Program-made: the position numbers and the translations under genes
Part shown: positions 34,135 through 42,899 of the stretch, piece after piece
How positions within the stretch are numbered: the first letter of the stretch is position 1
How the letters are laid out: each line of letters begins with the position of its first letter
Source of the DNA: Aeromicrobium wangtongii
GTDB taxonomy: Bacteria; Actinomycetota; Actinomycetes; Propionibacteriales; Nocardioidaceae
Assembly (NCBI RefSeq): GCF_024584515.1
Contig: NZ_CP102173.1
Coordinates: 3,348,001-3,412,000, forward strand
DNA length: 64,000 bases
Direction: 5' to 3'
The notes under the pieces: generated by a model
Databases searched by the model: none
Seen by the model: the letters and a program-made list of their open reading frames with translations, nothing else
What the model was told of the DNA's origin: nothing

Positions 34135-34915
34135 GGCGGATCAACCGGTGGACCTGGCTGCGCAGGTCGGCGAACCGGGGCAGCGCCTTGGTGGCGACCT
34201 GCTCACGCTCACGGGGCAGGTCGACCGTCAGCATCTCGCGGATGCCGGCGGGCTTGCCACCGAGGGCCAGCACCCGGTCGGACAGGTACACCGCCTCGTC
34301 GATGTCGTGCGTGACCAGCAGGATCGTGATGCCCAGGTGGTCGCGCACACGCAGCAGCAGGTCCTCCAGATCGGCGCGGGTCTGCGCGTCGACGGAGGCG
34401 AATGGCTCGTCCATGATGACGGCGGCCGGCCGGTAGGCCAGCGCACGGGCGATCGCGACGCGCTGCTGCATGCCGCCGGACAGCTGCCACGGATAGGAGC
34501 CCGTCGCATCCGCCAGGCCGACCTCGGTCAGCGCGTCGATGGCGATCTTCTCCCGCTCGGCCTTGTCCAGCCCTGCCGAGCGCAGCGGGAGGACGACGTT
34601 CTCCAGCACGCTGAGCCAGGGCATCAGCGAGCGGCTGTAGTCCTGGAACACGATGGCCAGGCCGCGCGGCGGCGCGTCGATGCGGCGCCCGTCGAACAGC
34701 ACCTCGCCCTCGCTGGGACGGCGCAGTCCGGTGAGGCACTCCAGGAGCGTCGTCTTGCCGACGCCGGAGGGACCCACGATGCACATCAGCTCGCCGCGCT
34801 CGACCTCGAAGTCCAGGCCCTTGAGCACCTGGTGGTCTCCGTACGCGTGGCCGACGCCACGCACCTGCAGGACCGGACCGGTCTGGCTGCCGGCGCCTGG
34901 GATGGTCTTCGTCAT
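34127..34915 (-). CDS. NitT/TauT-type ABC transporter ATPase (SsuB-like)
   Basis: 262 residues with Walker A GPSGVGKTT, Q-loop VFQDYSRSLMPWLSV, signature LSGGMQQR and Walker B VIMDEPFASVD. VFQDYxxxLxPWxxVxxNV is characteristic of the nitrate/sulfonate/taurine family. It powers the two-permease importer encoded just upstream. The ATG overlaps the preceding stop (ATGA), and the gene overlaps the flavin reductase start. Substrates of this family include taurine, alkane- and arylsulfonates, phthalates, riboflavin precursors and thiamine precursors. The catabolic context favours an aromatic acid or sulfonate. Confidence 0.93.
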   Translation of the reverse strand: MTKTIPGAGSQTGPVLQVRGVGHAYGDHQVLKGLDFEVERGELMCIVGPSGVGKTTLLECLTGLRRPSEGEVLFDGRRIDAPPRGLAIVFQDYSRSLMPWLSVLENVVLPLRSAGLDKAEREKIAIDALTEVGLADATGSYPWQLSGGMQQRVAIARALAYRPAAVIMDEPFASVDAQTRADLEDLLLRVRDHLGITILLVTHDIDEAVYLSDRVLALGGKPAGIREMLTVDLPREREQVATKALPRFADLRSQVHRLIRHV

Positions 34916-35700
34916 CGCTGGTCTTCTTTCTGGTTGGTGTAGCCGCGGTGCCAGGCCAGGACCCGGGACTCGAGCAGACCGAATGCCTTGTTCGTCGCGT
35001 AGCCGATGAAGCCGAGGACGATCAGGCCGGTCCACATCGCGACGATGTCGAACGTGCGCTGGGAGTTGAGGACGAAGTAGCCGAGCCCGCCGGGCGAGCC
35101 GACCATCTCGGTCAGCACCATCGCCACGACCGACATCGACAGGGCGACGCGGGCTCCGGCGAACACCTGCGGCATCGCGGCGGGGATCACCAGGTGGCGC
35201 AGGCGGTGCCAGCGCGTCAGCCGGTAGCTCGCCGCCACCTGGTGCAGGACGGGATCGACGGCGCGGACGCCCTCGACGGTGTTGAGCAGGATCGGCCACA
35301 TCGAGACGAAGGCGATCGTGACGACCTTCATGTCGTTGCCGGTGCCCAGCAGCAGCATCATGATCGGCAGCAGCGCGACGCTGGGCAGGGCGCGCATGAA
35401 CTCGACCAGTGGACGGGTCGCGTCCTCGAGAGCAGCCACGGAGCCGAGCAGCAGTCCCAGGGCGACCGCGACGACGAAGCCGATCGCGAACCCTGATAGC
35501 AGCCGGATGATGCTGGGCACGGCGTCGTCGACCAGGTGGTCGAAGAACCACAGCTCACCCAGGCGGCTGGCGATGTCGGACAGCGCCGGCCAGTAGAAGG
35601 AGGTGCTGCCGGCCGAGGCGAACCACCAGGCCGCGATCAGGAGCACCGGGAGCCACAGCTCCCAGGCGACGGTCTTGGCGACCTTGACCATGACGTTCAC
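34912..35700 (-). CDS. NitT/TauT-type ABC permease, second of two (SsuC-like)
   Basis: 262 residues from the GTG at 35700, which overlaps the upstream stop as GTGA and follows GGGAG; an ATG three codons downstream is possible. About six membrane segments. The conserved cytoplasmic EAA loop reads HQVAASYRLTRWHRLRHLVIPAAMPQVFAGARVALS, typical of BPD_transp_1 proteins of this family. It pairs with the other permease to form a probable heterodimer. Confidence 0.92.
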   Translation of the reverse strand: MNVMVKVAKTVAWELWLPVLLIAAWWFASAGSTSFYWPALSDIASRLGELWFFDHLVDDAVPSIIRLLSGFAIGFVVAVALGLLLGSVAALEDATRPLVEFMRALPSVALLPIMMLLLGTGNDMKVVTIAFVSMWPILLNTVEGVRAVDPVLHQVAASYRLTRWHRLRHLVIPAAMPQVFAGARVALSMSVVAMVLTEMVGSPGGLGYFVLNSQRTFDIVAMWTGLIVLGFIGYATNKAFGLLESRVLAWHRGYTNQKEDQR

Positions 35701-36497
35701 AGGGCATCTCCCGTACGGACCGAGGAGTGCCACCACAGGACGCGGCGCTGCAGCAGCACGAAGAGCAGGTTGAGCACCAGGCCGAGCAGTGCGGCGCTGA
35801 AGGCGAACAGGAAGGCCCGGTCGACGTCGTTGAGCTGCATCGCCTGCAGCAGCAGGTAGCCCAGGCCGTCGGTGCCGCCCAGGAACTCCGAGCTGATCGC
35901 CATCAGGAGCGAGATCGTCGCCGCGATGCGCAGCCCGGCGAACACGAACGGGAACATCGAGGGCGCGACGATGTAGCGCAGACGGTGCCAGCGGCTGAGG
36001 TGGTAGGCGCGGCCCACCCGCTTGAGCTGCGGGGAGATCTGGCCGACCGCGTAGCTGGTCTGGATGATGACCGGCCAGACCGCCGACACCAGGATCAGGA
36101 CGACACCCAGCGTGCGGGTGGCCCCGAACAGGAGCAGGAACAGGGGCAGCAGCGCGATGGCCGGCACCGTGCGGCCGAAGTCGATGACCAGCTGGGTGCT
36201 GCGCCGGGTGGCCTCGTTGGAACCGATCAGCAGGCCGAGCGGGAGCCCGACGAGCGTGGCGAGGGCCAACCCCAGGAGGGCGGTCTGCACGGAGGTGGCG
36301 ATGTTGCCCCAGTACTCGCCGGTGGGGACGACGTCCCGGGCCTCGGACAGCAGGTCCGCCGGGGTCGGGAATCCGCTGCTGGAGCCGGGGCCGATGGCGA
36401 ACAGGTGCCAGACCACGAGCGCCACGATGATCGCGACGAGGCGAAGCAGCAGCCGTCTGGAGCGCGAGGGCGCCTGCGGGGGCTGGGTGCGGGTCAC
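35697..36497 (-). CDS. NitT/TauT-type ABC permease, first of two (SsuC-like)
   Basis: 266 residues from a GTG at 36497. About six membrane segments, with the EAA loop QLKRVGRAYHLSRWHRLRYIVAPSMFPFVFAGLRIAAT. Many NitT/TauT importers use a permease homodimer; here two distinct permeases are encoded in tandem with overlapping ends, so a heterodimer is likely. An 85-bp gap holding a strong hairpin separates it from the binding-protein gene. Confidence 0.92.
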   Translation of the reverse strand: MTRTQPPQAPSRSRRLLLRLVAIIVALVVWHLFAIGPGSSSGFPTPADLLSEARDVVPTGEYWGNIATSVQTALLGLALATLVGLPLGLLIGSNEATRRSTQLVIDFGRTVPAIALLPLFLLLFGATRTLGVVLILVSAVWPVIIQTSYAVGQISPQLKRVGRAYHLSRWHRLRYIVAPSMFPFVFAGLRIAATISLLMAISSEFLGGTDGLGYLLLQAMQLNDVDRAFLFAFSAALLGLVLNLLFVLLQRRVLWWHSSVRTGDAL

Positions 36498-36539
36498 GGC
36501 ACAACCTCTCCGGGTGATGTGTGTGGGCAGGGGAAGGAC

Positions 36540-36572
36540 GGTGCGCCGGCTCGCCCAGCGAGCCGGCGCACC
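36540..36572 (-). terminator. Hairpin between binding-protein and permease genes (attenuator candidate)
   Basis: A perfect 14-bp stem (GGTGCGCCGGCTCG and its complement) with a 5-nt loop starts 10 bp after the binding-protein stop and lacks a T-tract. Such hairpins often let the binding protein be made in excess over the membrane components by partial termination or mRNA stabilisation. Confidence 0.7.
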
Positions 36573-36581
36573 GGGGGCTCA

Positions 36582-37565
36582 TCAGGGCTTGAACAGGATC
36601 TTCTGCGGCGAGGGCGCAGCCTGCTCGAACATGTCGTAGCGCTTGAGGTAGGCGATCGAGGTCGCGATGTCCTCGACGGTCAGCGGCTTCTCGGCATACA
36701 CCGGCAGGGCAGCCTTGGCCAGGACGTCGGCGGGAGCATTGAGCACCTTCGCGGCGGTCTTGACCAGCAGGTCGCTGTCGCCGTTGACCTTGACGTTCGC
36801 CTCTCGCACGGCGTCGCCGAACGAGGCGATCAGCTCGGGGTTCGCCTTGGCGAACTTGCCGGTCGCCACGTAGACGTAGGCCGGTCCGCCGCCGCCGGAG
36901 TTGGTCGGCCCGACGACCCGCAGCTCGTCCTTGGCCCGCTCGATCGTGCCCACGGGCTCGGACGTCGTGGTGGCGTCGGCCTGCTTGGACTTCAGCGCGG
37001 TCAGCGGATCGGGGCTCTCGGTGAACTTGATCTTCGAGCTGTCTCCGCCGGCGTCATCGACGGAGCCCTTGAGATCGACCCACGGCTGGCTCTTGATCTG
37101 CGGGACGGCGATGGTCTTGCCGGTCAGGTCGGCCAGCGTCTTGATCGGGGAGTCCTTGCGGACCCACACGTTCGCGAAGCTGTAGTCCTCCTGGCCCTCG
37201 GGGATGCCGCCGTCGGTGGCGCCCGCGATGTAGACCAGGTCGAGACCCTGGCTGGCGGCGACCATCGACGTCGCGGTGTCGAGCAATGCGATGTCGACCT
37301 TGCCGCCGATCAGCTGGGGGACCATCTCGGAGGAGGTCTTGGCCGTCGTGATCTTCACGTCGAGGTCGTGGTCACCGAAGATGCCCTCGCTCTCGGCCGC
37401 ATAGGCAGGCGCCCCGTTGAGCGATGCGAAGACCGCGAGGTTGACCTTGCCACCGGACGCATCCGATCCGCCGGACGAGTCGGAGTCCCCGGAGGAGCAG
37501 GCGGAGGTGGTGGCCAGAACGACGGCAGCGGCCGCCGCGAGGGCACTGAGACGCAGAGAAGCCAT
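36582..37565 (-). CDS. NitT/TauT-type substrate-binding lipoprotein (SsuA/TauA-like)
   Basis: 327 residues from the ATG at 37565, which has AAGGA upstream; an in-frame ATG at 37586 has no ribosome-binding site and would put charged residues before the signal. The type II signal peptide ends in ATTSAC, then a Ser/Asp/Gly linker. The NMT1/THI5-like domain shows LAVFASLNGAPAYAAESEGIFGDHDLDVKI, GGKVDIALLDTATSMVAA and LTGKTIAVPQIKSQPW. It is the first gene of the nine-gene operon running to 29087 and is divergent from two IclR genes. Ligand unknown. Confidence 0.9.
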   Translation of the reverse strand: MASLRLSALAAAAAVVLATTSACSSGDSDSSGGSDASGGKVNLAVFASLNGAPAYAAESEGIFGDHDLDVKITTAKTSSEMVPQLIGGKVDIALLDTATSMVAASQGLDLVYIAGATDGGIPEGQEDYSFANVWVRKDSPIKTLADLTGKTIAVPQIKSQPWVDLKGSVDDAGGDSSKIKFTESPDPLTALKSKQADATTTSEPVGTIERAKDELRVVGPTNSGGGGPAYVYVATGKFAKANPELIASFGDAVREANVKVNGDSDLLVKTAAKVLNAPADVLAKAALPVYAEKPLTVEDIATSIAYLKRYDMFEQAAPSPQKILFKP

Positions 37566-37755
37566 GTGTTTCGAGTCCTTAGTCATGCCGGGATCCGGCG
37601 TCGATCGGCCGTCGACGACGGCGTGTGACGAGCCTTACAAACCACGGTCCGCGGTTGGACCGATCACTCACCGAGTGGAATTTGGATTCAGGGGGCGAGG
37701 AGGTCGGTTGTCCGACCATGACCCACGTCACGTATGTTCAGCCATGCTGGAGCCG

Positions 37756-37772
37756 GTTCCACATACCGGAAC
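37756..37772. promoter_or_regulatory. Palindrome GTTCC-N7-GGAAC in the divergent promoter region
   Basis: GTTCCACATACCGGAAC lies 18 bp before the IclR ATG at 37790. It matches the half-site and spacing of the palindrome at 17316. A second IclR-box-like sequence, TGGAATTTGGATTCA, lies near 37675, closer to the binding-protein gene. Confidence 0.5.
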
Positions 37773-37789
37773 GTAACAGAGGAGCACGG

Positions 37790-38554
37790 ATGACGGACAT
37801 GACCGGGAGACGGGGCGTTCTCGCCCGCGCATTCGACATCCTGGGATGCTTTGCGGGCGGCGCCGAGCGATCCGTCGCCGACGTCTGCCATGCCACCGAT
37901 CTGCCGCCGGCGACGGTTCACCGGATGCTGGCGACCCTGGCCGAGCACGGCGCGATCGAGCGCACCAGCTGGGGCCGCTACCGCCTCGGCCCGAGCCTGT
38001 GGCGCCTCGGCCACGACGTGCACGAGATCCGCCGCCTGCGCGACTGCGCGCGCCCCGCGTTGATCGACCTTCACGCCACGACCCGGCTGCCGGTCGCCCT
38101 GGCCACCCGCGAGGGCGACCGCCTGCAGGTCATGGACAAGATCGCCGGCCGCAAGGTCGCCGGGTGGGCGTGGACCGCGCTCGGCACCCCCCTGCTGACC
38201 CAGCACCCCGGCGGACTCGTGCTGCTCGCGTGGGGGGCCACCCCCCAGCACCCCGGCACCCAGGCCCCGCCCGCCGGGCGCGACGAGTTCGCGTGGCGTC
38301 AGGAGCTGGCCGAGATCCGCCGACAGGGCTTCTGCCACAGCCGGCCGGCCGACGTCGCCGCCAACCCCGCGATCTGGGCCGCGGCTCCCGTGTTCTCCAT
38401 CGACAAGTCGGTCACGACGTGCGTCATCATCGGTGGCGTGCACGGAGAGCACCCACCGGCCGCCCTCGGGCGACTGGCCCGCACGACGGCGACCGAGATC
38501 TCCGCCGGTCTGCGCCGCGGCGTCACCAGCCCTTCGCAGGGTGCCGAGGCCTGA
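37790..38554 (+). CDS. IclR-family transcriptional regulator (first of a tandem pair)
   Basis: 254 residues. The winged HTH at about 8-65 contains SVADVCHATDLPPATVHRMLATLAEHGAIER. The effector domain is recognisable (RLPVALATREGDRLQVMDKIAG, IRRQGFCHSRPADVAANPAIWAAAPVF) but more diverged than in the other IclR proteins here. The usual GKxxLA segment reads GTPLLTQHPGGLVLLAWG. The ATG at 37790 follows AGAGGAGC. It is divergent from the NitT/TauT-type operon, its probable target, and is followed 1 bp later by a second IclR gene. Confidence 0.9.
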   Translation: MTDMTGRRGVLARAFDILGCFAGGAERSVADVCHATDLPPATVHRMLATLAEHGAIERTSWGRYRLGPSLWRLGHDVHEIRRLRDCARPALIDLHATTRLPVALATREGDRLQVMDKIAGRKVAGWAWTALGTPLLTQHPGGLVLLAWGATPQHPGTQAPPAGRDEFAWRQELAEIRRQGFCHSRPADVAANPAIWAAAPVFSIDKSVTTCVIIGGVHGEHPPAALGRLARTTATEISAGLRRGVTSPSQGAEA

Positions 38555-38555
38555 C

Positions 38556-39284
38556 ATGGCTGTGATGACCAAGGCGGTCCACGCGATCGACCTGATCGCC
38601 CGGGCGCATCTGCCCGTCAGGCTGGGCGACGTGGCCGAGGCCCTGGGCATGCCGAAGTCATCGGCGCACCGGCTGCTGACCGAGCTGGCCGCGCACGACA
38701 TGCTGCGCCGCGACGACACCGGTCGCTTCCTGCTCGGCCCCCGGCTGCTGTCGTGGGGCGTCGCCGCCGAGCTCAGCTACGACCTGCGTGGCATCGCCGA
38801 GCCGCACATGCGACAGCTCAGCCACGCCAGCGGTGAGAGCGTCAACCTGCACGTCATCCAGGCCGATCACCGGGTGTGCATCGCGGCCATCCGCGGGGCG
38901 GAGAACCTGTTCCCGCCCGTCTCGGTCGGCGAGGCGCTGCCGCTGGGCATCGGCGCATCCGGCAAGGTTCTGCTCGCCTTCTGCTCCGAGTCGCTGCAGG
39001 ACCAGGTGATCGCATCGCTGTCGGCCGCGGGCGGGCCGGCGCCCACGCGCGAGCAGCTACGGGTGATCCGCACCAACCGCTGGGCCACCTCGATCGACGA
39101 GCAGCGCCTCGGACTGTCCGCGGGCGCAAGCGTCATCATCGGCCCCGGCGGCCGGGCACTCGGCGCCCTCGCGATCGGCGGGGACGTCGACCGCTTCCCC
39201 CCGGACCGCCTCGAGGACCTGCGGACCGCCGTGGTCAGCAGCGCGCAGGCCATCAGCGCGCAGGTCACCGGGCGCACCGGCTGA
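38556..39284 (+). CDS. IclR-family transcriptional regulator (second of a tandem pair)
   Basis: 242 residues with HTH RLGDVAEALGMPKSSAHRLLTELAAHDMLRR near the N terminus. The effector domain includes ALPLGIGASGKVLLAF and RTNRWATSIDEQRLGLSAGASVIIGPGG. Only one base separates it from the preceding IclR stop, so the two are cotranscribed. They may act as heteromers or control the flanking operons separately. The following gene, MmgE/PrpD at 39413, is on the same strand. Confidence 0.9.
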   Translation: MAVMTKAVHAIDLIARAHLPVRLGDVAEALGMPKSSAHRLLTELAAHDMLRRDDTGRFLLGPRLLSWGVAAELSYDLRGIAEPHMRQLSHASGESVNLHVIQADHRVCIAAIRGAENLFPPVSVGEALPLGIGASGKVLLAFCSESLQDQVIASLSAAGGPAPTREQLRVIRTNRWATSIDEQRLGLSAGASVIIGPGGRALGALAIGGDVDRFPPDRLEDLRTAVVSSAQAISAQVTGRTG

Positions 39285-39412
39285 GCCGCTGCCACCCGAC
39301 CTCCCCCGGGCCAAGGACCTTTCCGCTGGATGCGAGATGGCGACCACGGTCGCCGCCGCCCTCGAAGACTGGGGGTGCGCCATCTCGGCGCCTGCCCACC
39401 GAGAGGATGCCA

Positions 39413-40813
39413 GTGAGCGTCGCCACCCTTCCGCAGAGCGCCGGAGCCACGGCCCAGGTCGCTGCCTTCGCCAGCGCCGCCGACCGGCGCCGCGATCCGG
39501 CGACCCGCGACGCGCTGCGACGTCTGGTCGTGGACACGGTCGGAGTGACCGTCGCAGGTCTTGCGACCGAGCCGGTCACGCTGCTGCACGGGTGGCTGAC
39601 CGACGAGGACCGGGGAACCGGTGATCCCTCCGGCGCCGCGGTCTGGGGCACGCCCCGCATGATCGGCCCCGCCGACGCGGCCCTCCTGAACGGCACCGCG
39701 GCCCACGTCCTGGACTGGGACGACGCGGCGCCCTCGATGGCGATGCACCCGGCGGCCGTCCTGCTGCCCACCCTGTTCGCCCTCGCCGCGCGGCGCCGGA
39801 TCACCGGCGCCCAGCTCGATGACGCCTACTGCACCGGCTCGGCGGTCTTCCGGGCGGTCTCGGAGATCCTTCCCCACGCGACGCACTACGGGCGTGGCTG
39901 GCACAACACCTCGACGACCGGTCGTCTGGCGGCCACGGCGGCCGGTGCCGACCTGCTGGGCCTGACGCCGCTGCAGACCCAGCACGCCCTGGGCATCGCC
40001 GCGTCCCATGCCGCGGGCAGCCTGGCCAACTTCGGCACCATGACCAAGCCCCTGCACGCCGGCACTGCCGCCCGCGACGCCGTCATGGCCGTGGGGCTGG
40101 CCGCCCGCGGCTTCACGGCCAACCCCGACCAGCTGGAGTCGCGCGGCGGATTCCTCGACCTGTTCGGCGACCACGACCCCGAACGCGCTTCGACCCTGCG
40201 CGACCGGCTCGACCACTGGTCGACCGCGTGGACCGGCGACTACGCCATCAAGGCCTATCCGTCGTGCTTCGCCACCCAGCGTGCGATCGACGCCGGCATC
40301 AGCCTGCGCGAGGAGATCGGGAGCGCGGGCATCGAGCGGATCGAGGTGACCCTCGAGGCCGGGGGGACCCGCCCGTTGCGTGACGAGCTGCCCACGACCG
40401 GGCTCGAGGCGAAGTTCTCGCTGGAGTACACCCTGGCCCGGGCCCTCGTCAGCGGCGACGTGTTGCTCGCGGACTTCGCCGACGATGCGCTCGCGCACCC
40501 CGGTGTGGCCGAGCTGATGCCGCGCATCACGCTGACCGAGCGCCCCGCATCGTCCGAGCCGGGCCACACGGTCGTGCGCCTGCACACCGTCGACGGCCGG
40601 TTGCTGACCCGGACCGTCCACCACTCGCGCGGAGACTCCCACAACCCGCTGTCGTCCGGCGAGCTGTTCTCGAAGTTCCGCCAGTGCGTCGGTGGCGACG
40701 CCGCTGAGGCGACCCGCTGGTTCGACGCGCTGCACGCACTGCCCGACTCCGACGCCCCCTGCGACGTCCAGCCGCTGCTCGCCGGTCCCGGCGGCACGGC
40801 CCCCACCCGTTGA
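39413..40813 (+). CDS. MmgE/PrpD-family protein (2-methylcitrate dehydratase-like), copy 2
   Basis: 466 residues. The GTG at 39413 is preferred because GAGAGG lies 6 nt before it; the ATG at 39407 abuts that site. Conserved segments include LVVDTVGVTVAGLATEP, LNGTAAHVLDWDDAAPSMAMHPAAVLLPTLFALA, GRGWHNTSTTGRLAATAAGADLLGL, HAGTAARDAVMAVGLAARGF and KAYPSCFATQRAIDA. These match the cis-aconitate decarboxylase/PrpD superfamily better than copy 1 does. It probably dehydrates or decarboxylates a carboxylate intermediate. Genes for a hydrolase and a monooxygenase follow on the same strand. Confidence 0.87.
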   Translation: MSVATLPQSAGATAQVAAFASAADRRRDPATRDALRRLVVDTVGVTVAGLATEPVTLLHGWLTDEDRGTGDPSGAAVWGTPRMIGPADAALLNGTAAHVLDWDDAAPSMAMHPAAVLLPTLFALAARRRITGAQLDDAYCTGSAVFRAVSEILPHATHYGRGWHNTSTTGRLAATAAGADLLGLTPLQTQHALGIAASHAAGSLANFGTMTKPLHAGTAARDAVMAVGLAARGFTANPDQLESRGGFLDLFGDHDPERASTLRDRLDHWSTAWTGDYAIKAYPSCFATQRAIDAGISLREEIGSAGIERIEVTLEAGGTRPLRDELPTTGLEAKFSLEYTLARALVSGDVLLADFADDALAHPGVAELMPRITLTERPASSEPGHTVVRLHTVDGRLLTRTVHHSRGDSHNPLSSGELFSKFRQCVGGDAAEATRWFDALHALPDSDAPCDVQPLLAGPGGTAPTR

Positions 40814-40853
40814 GCGCATCCCGCTCTCGTCCGACCCCAAGGAGAACCCGACC

Positions 40854-41693
40854 GTGACCGACACCTTCACCGAGGAAGCCACCAGCCGCTTCGTCGAGAC
40901 GGCCAGTGGCCGCCTGCACTACAACGAGTACGGCAGCGGTCACCCGGTCGTCCTCCTGCACGGCTCGGGCCCCGGCGCGACCGGATGGAGCAACTACGCG
41001 CGCAACATGGAGGTGCTCGGCCAGAACTTCCGCTGCCTGGCGGTCGACATGCCCGGATGGGGCAAGTCCGACACCGTCTCGTACGACGAGCGTGACCACG
41101 CCGCGACGGCACAGCACTTCCTGGACGCGCTGGGCATCGAGAAGGCGGCCTTCATCGGCAACTCGATGGGCGGCGCGACGTCGATCATGTTCGCCGCGAC
41201 CCAGCACGACCGGGTCAGCCACCTGGTCACGATGGGCGCCGGCGTCGGCGGGGCACACCTGTTCGTGCCCGGCGGCGGGCCGAGCGAGGGCGTCAAGGTC
41301 CTGCAGCGCACCTACCGCGACCCGTCGCTGGAGAACTTCCGCGACCTGGTCGACATCATGACCTACGATCCCGAGCACGCCAGCGACGAGCTGGTCCGCC
41401 AGCGCCACCAGGCCGCGGTCGACCACCCCGAGCACATCGCGAGCTTCGCCGCCGGCATCGGCCGCCCCCGGCCGCACATGGCCTCGCACGCCCAGATCGC
41501 CGGCATCACCGCGCCGTCGCTGTTCTTCCACGGCCGCGACGACCGCGTCGTGCACTACGAGAGCACGCTCAAGCTGGTCTCGCTGGTGCAGAACTCGCGG
41601 GCCGTCCTGCTCGCCCGCTGCGGCCACTGGGCCCAGCTCGAGCACGCCGACGAGTTCAACCGCACCGTCACCGACTTCCTCCTCCACAACTGA
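40854..41693 (+). CDS. Alpha/beta hydrolase, meta-cleavage product hydrolase type (HsaD/BphD-like)
   Basis: 279 residues from a GTG at 40854 preceded by AAGGAG. Triad Ser104 (GNSMGG), Asp230 (HGRDDRV) and His258 (CGHWAQ), with oxyanion motif HGSGPGATGWSNYARN. It is a close sister of the protein at 19417: shared N terminus TEEATSRFVET/TEEGTSRYVQT and identical motif spacing. Like that copy it is encoded beside an HsaA-type monooxygenase of the WRDxH kind and not beside a dioxygenase. Predicted to hydrolyse a C-C bond in a ring-fission product or an ester. Confidence 0.88.
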   Translation: MTDTFTEEATSRFVETASGRLHYNEYGSGHPVVLLHGSGPGATGWSNYARNMEVLGQNFRCLAVDMPGWGKSDTVSYDERDHAATAQHFLDALGIEKAAFIGNSMGGATSIMFAATQHDRVSHLVTMGAGVGGAHLFVPGGGPSEGVKVLQRTYRDPSLENFRDLVDIMTYDPEHASDELVRQRHQAAVDHPEHIASFAAGIGRPRPHMASHAQIAGITAPSLFFHGRDDRVVHYESTLKLVSLVQNSRAVLLARCGHWAQLEHADEFNRTVTDFLLHN

Positions 41694-41707
41694 ACGGGGC
41701 ATCTGCC

Positions 41708-42880
41708 ATGAACGAGGTCCACGAACGCATCCTGGCCCGGGCCGACGAGCTCGCCGCCGAAGCCCCGCTCAGCGACGAGCAGGGCAGCCTGACCGACACG
41801 ACCGCCGACATCCTGCGCAGCTGCGGAGTCATGCGGATGCTGCAGCCCAAGGAGTTCGGCGGGATGGAGGCCAGCCCGGTCGACTTCTTCCGCACCCTGT
41901 TCGACATCGGCGTGCAGTCGTCGTCGGCGGGCTGGGTCGCCGGTGTCGTCGGCGTCCACGCCTTCGAGATGGCGCTGATGGACCACACGCTGCAGAAGGA
42001 GATCTGGGCCGATGACGCCGACACCTGGATCGCGTCGCCCTACGCGCCGCTCGGACGGGCCACACCCGTCGAGGGCGGCTACCGGTTCACCGGCCGGTGG
42101 CCGTTCTCGTCGGGCACCGATCACTGCACCTGGATCATCCTCGGCGGACTGATCGTCGACGCGGACGGTGCGCCCGTCCCGGGCGGCAGCCGGCACTTCG
42201 TCCTGCCCCGCGCCGACTACGAGATCATCGCCGACTCGTGGGACGTCGTGGGACTGCGCGGCACCGGCAGCAAGGACATCGTGATCCGCGATGCCTTCAT
42301 CCCCGAGCACCGCGTGTTCGACCCGACGCCCATGGAGGACGGCGGCCTCGCCGACAGCGTGGGTCGCGGCGACTCGCCGTTGTACCGGATGCCGTTCCAC
42401 CCGATGTTCACCGCCGGCATCACGACCGCGACGATCGCGATGGCGCGCGGCGCGCTGACCGCCTTCACCGAGGCCATGCAGCACCGGGTCACGGCCCGTG
42501 GCGTCAAGACGGCCGACAACCCGCACCAGCTGGCCGTCCTCGGCCGCGCGAGCGCCGATCTGCAGGCCGGCGAGGTGCAGCTGTTCGGCGACATCGAGTG
42601 GATGTGGGACAAGGCGCAGCGCGACGAGCGCTTCTCCGCCGAGGACCGTCTGCGTGTCCGTCGCAACCAGGTGCGCATCTCCCGCAGGGCCGTCGACGTG
42701 GTCGACGAGCTGTTCCTGAACGCCGGCGGATCGGCGCTGCGTTCGGACTCCACGCTCCAGCGGTACTGGCGCGACATCCACGCGGCCCTGAACCACGCGA
42801 GCAACAACGCCGACCCGATCTACCAGGCGTACGGCCTGAACTCGTTCGGCAACCCGTTGCCGAAGACCGTGCTGTTCTGA
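41708..42880 (+). CDS. HsaA-type flavin-dependent monooxygenase, oxygenase component
   Basis: 390 residues with SLTDTTADILRSCGVMRMLQPKEFGG, SAGWVAGVVGVHAFEM, ADDADTWIASPYAPLG, TGRWPFSSGTDHC and DVVGLRGTGSKDI. The C-terminal motif RYWRDIHAALNH keeps the His of HsaA. The gene follows its hydrolase partner by 14 bp, in the opposite order to the paired genes at 18240/19417. It requires reduced flavin from one of the two reductases encoded elsewhere in the window. Confidence 0.9.
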   Translation: MNEVHERILARADELAAEAPLSDEQGSLTDTTADILRSCGVMRMLQPKEFGGMEASPVDFFRTLFDIGVQSSSAGWVAGVVGVHAFEMALMDHTLQKEIWADDADTWIASPYAPLGRATPVEGGYRFTGRWPFSSGTDHCTWIILGGLIVDADGAPVPGGSRHFVLPRADYEIIADSWDVVGLRGTGSKDIVIRDAFIPEHRVFDPTPMEDGGLADSVGRGDSPLYRMPFHPMFTAGITTATIAMARGALTAFTEAMQHRVTARGVKTADNPHQLAVLGRASADLQAGEVQLFGDIEWMWDKAQRDERFSAEDRLRVRRNQVRISRRAVDVVDELFLNAGGSALRSDSTLQRYWRDIHAALNHASNNADPIYQAYGLNSFGNPLPKTVLF

Positions 42881-42899
42881 CCGGTCAGGTGACCCCGGT

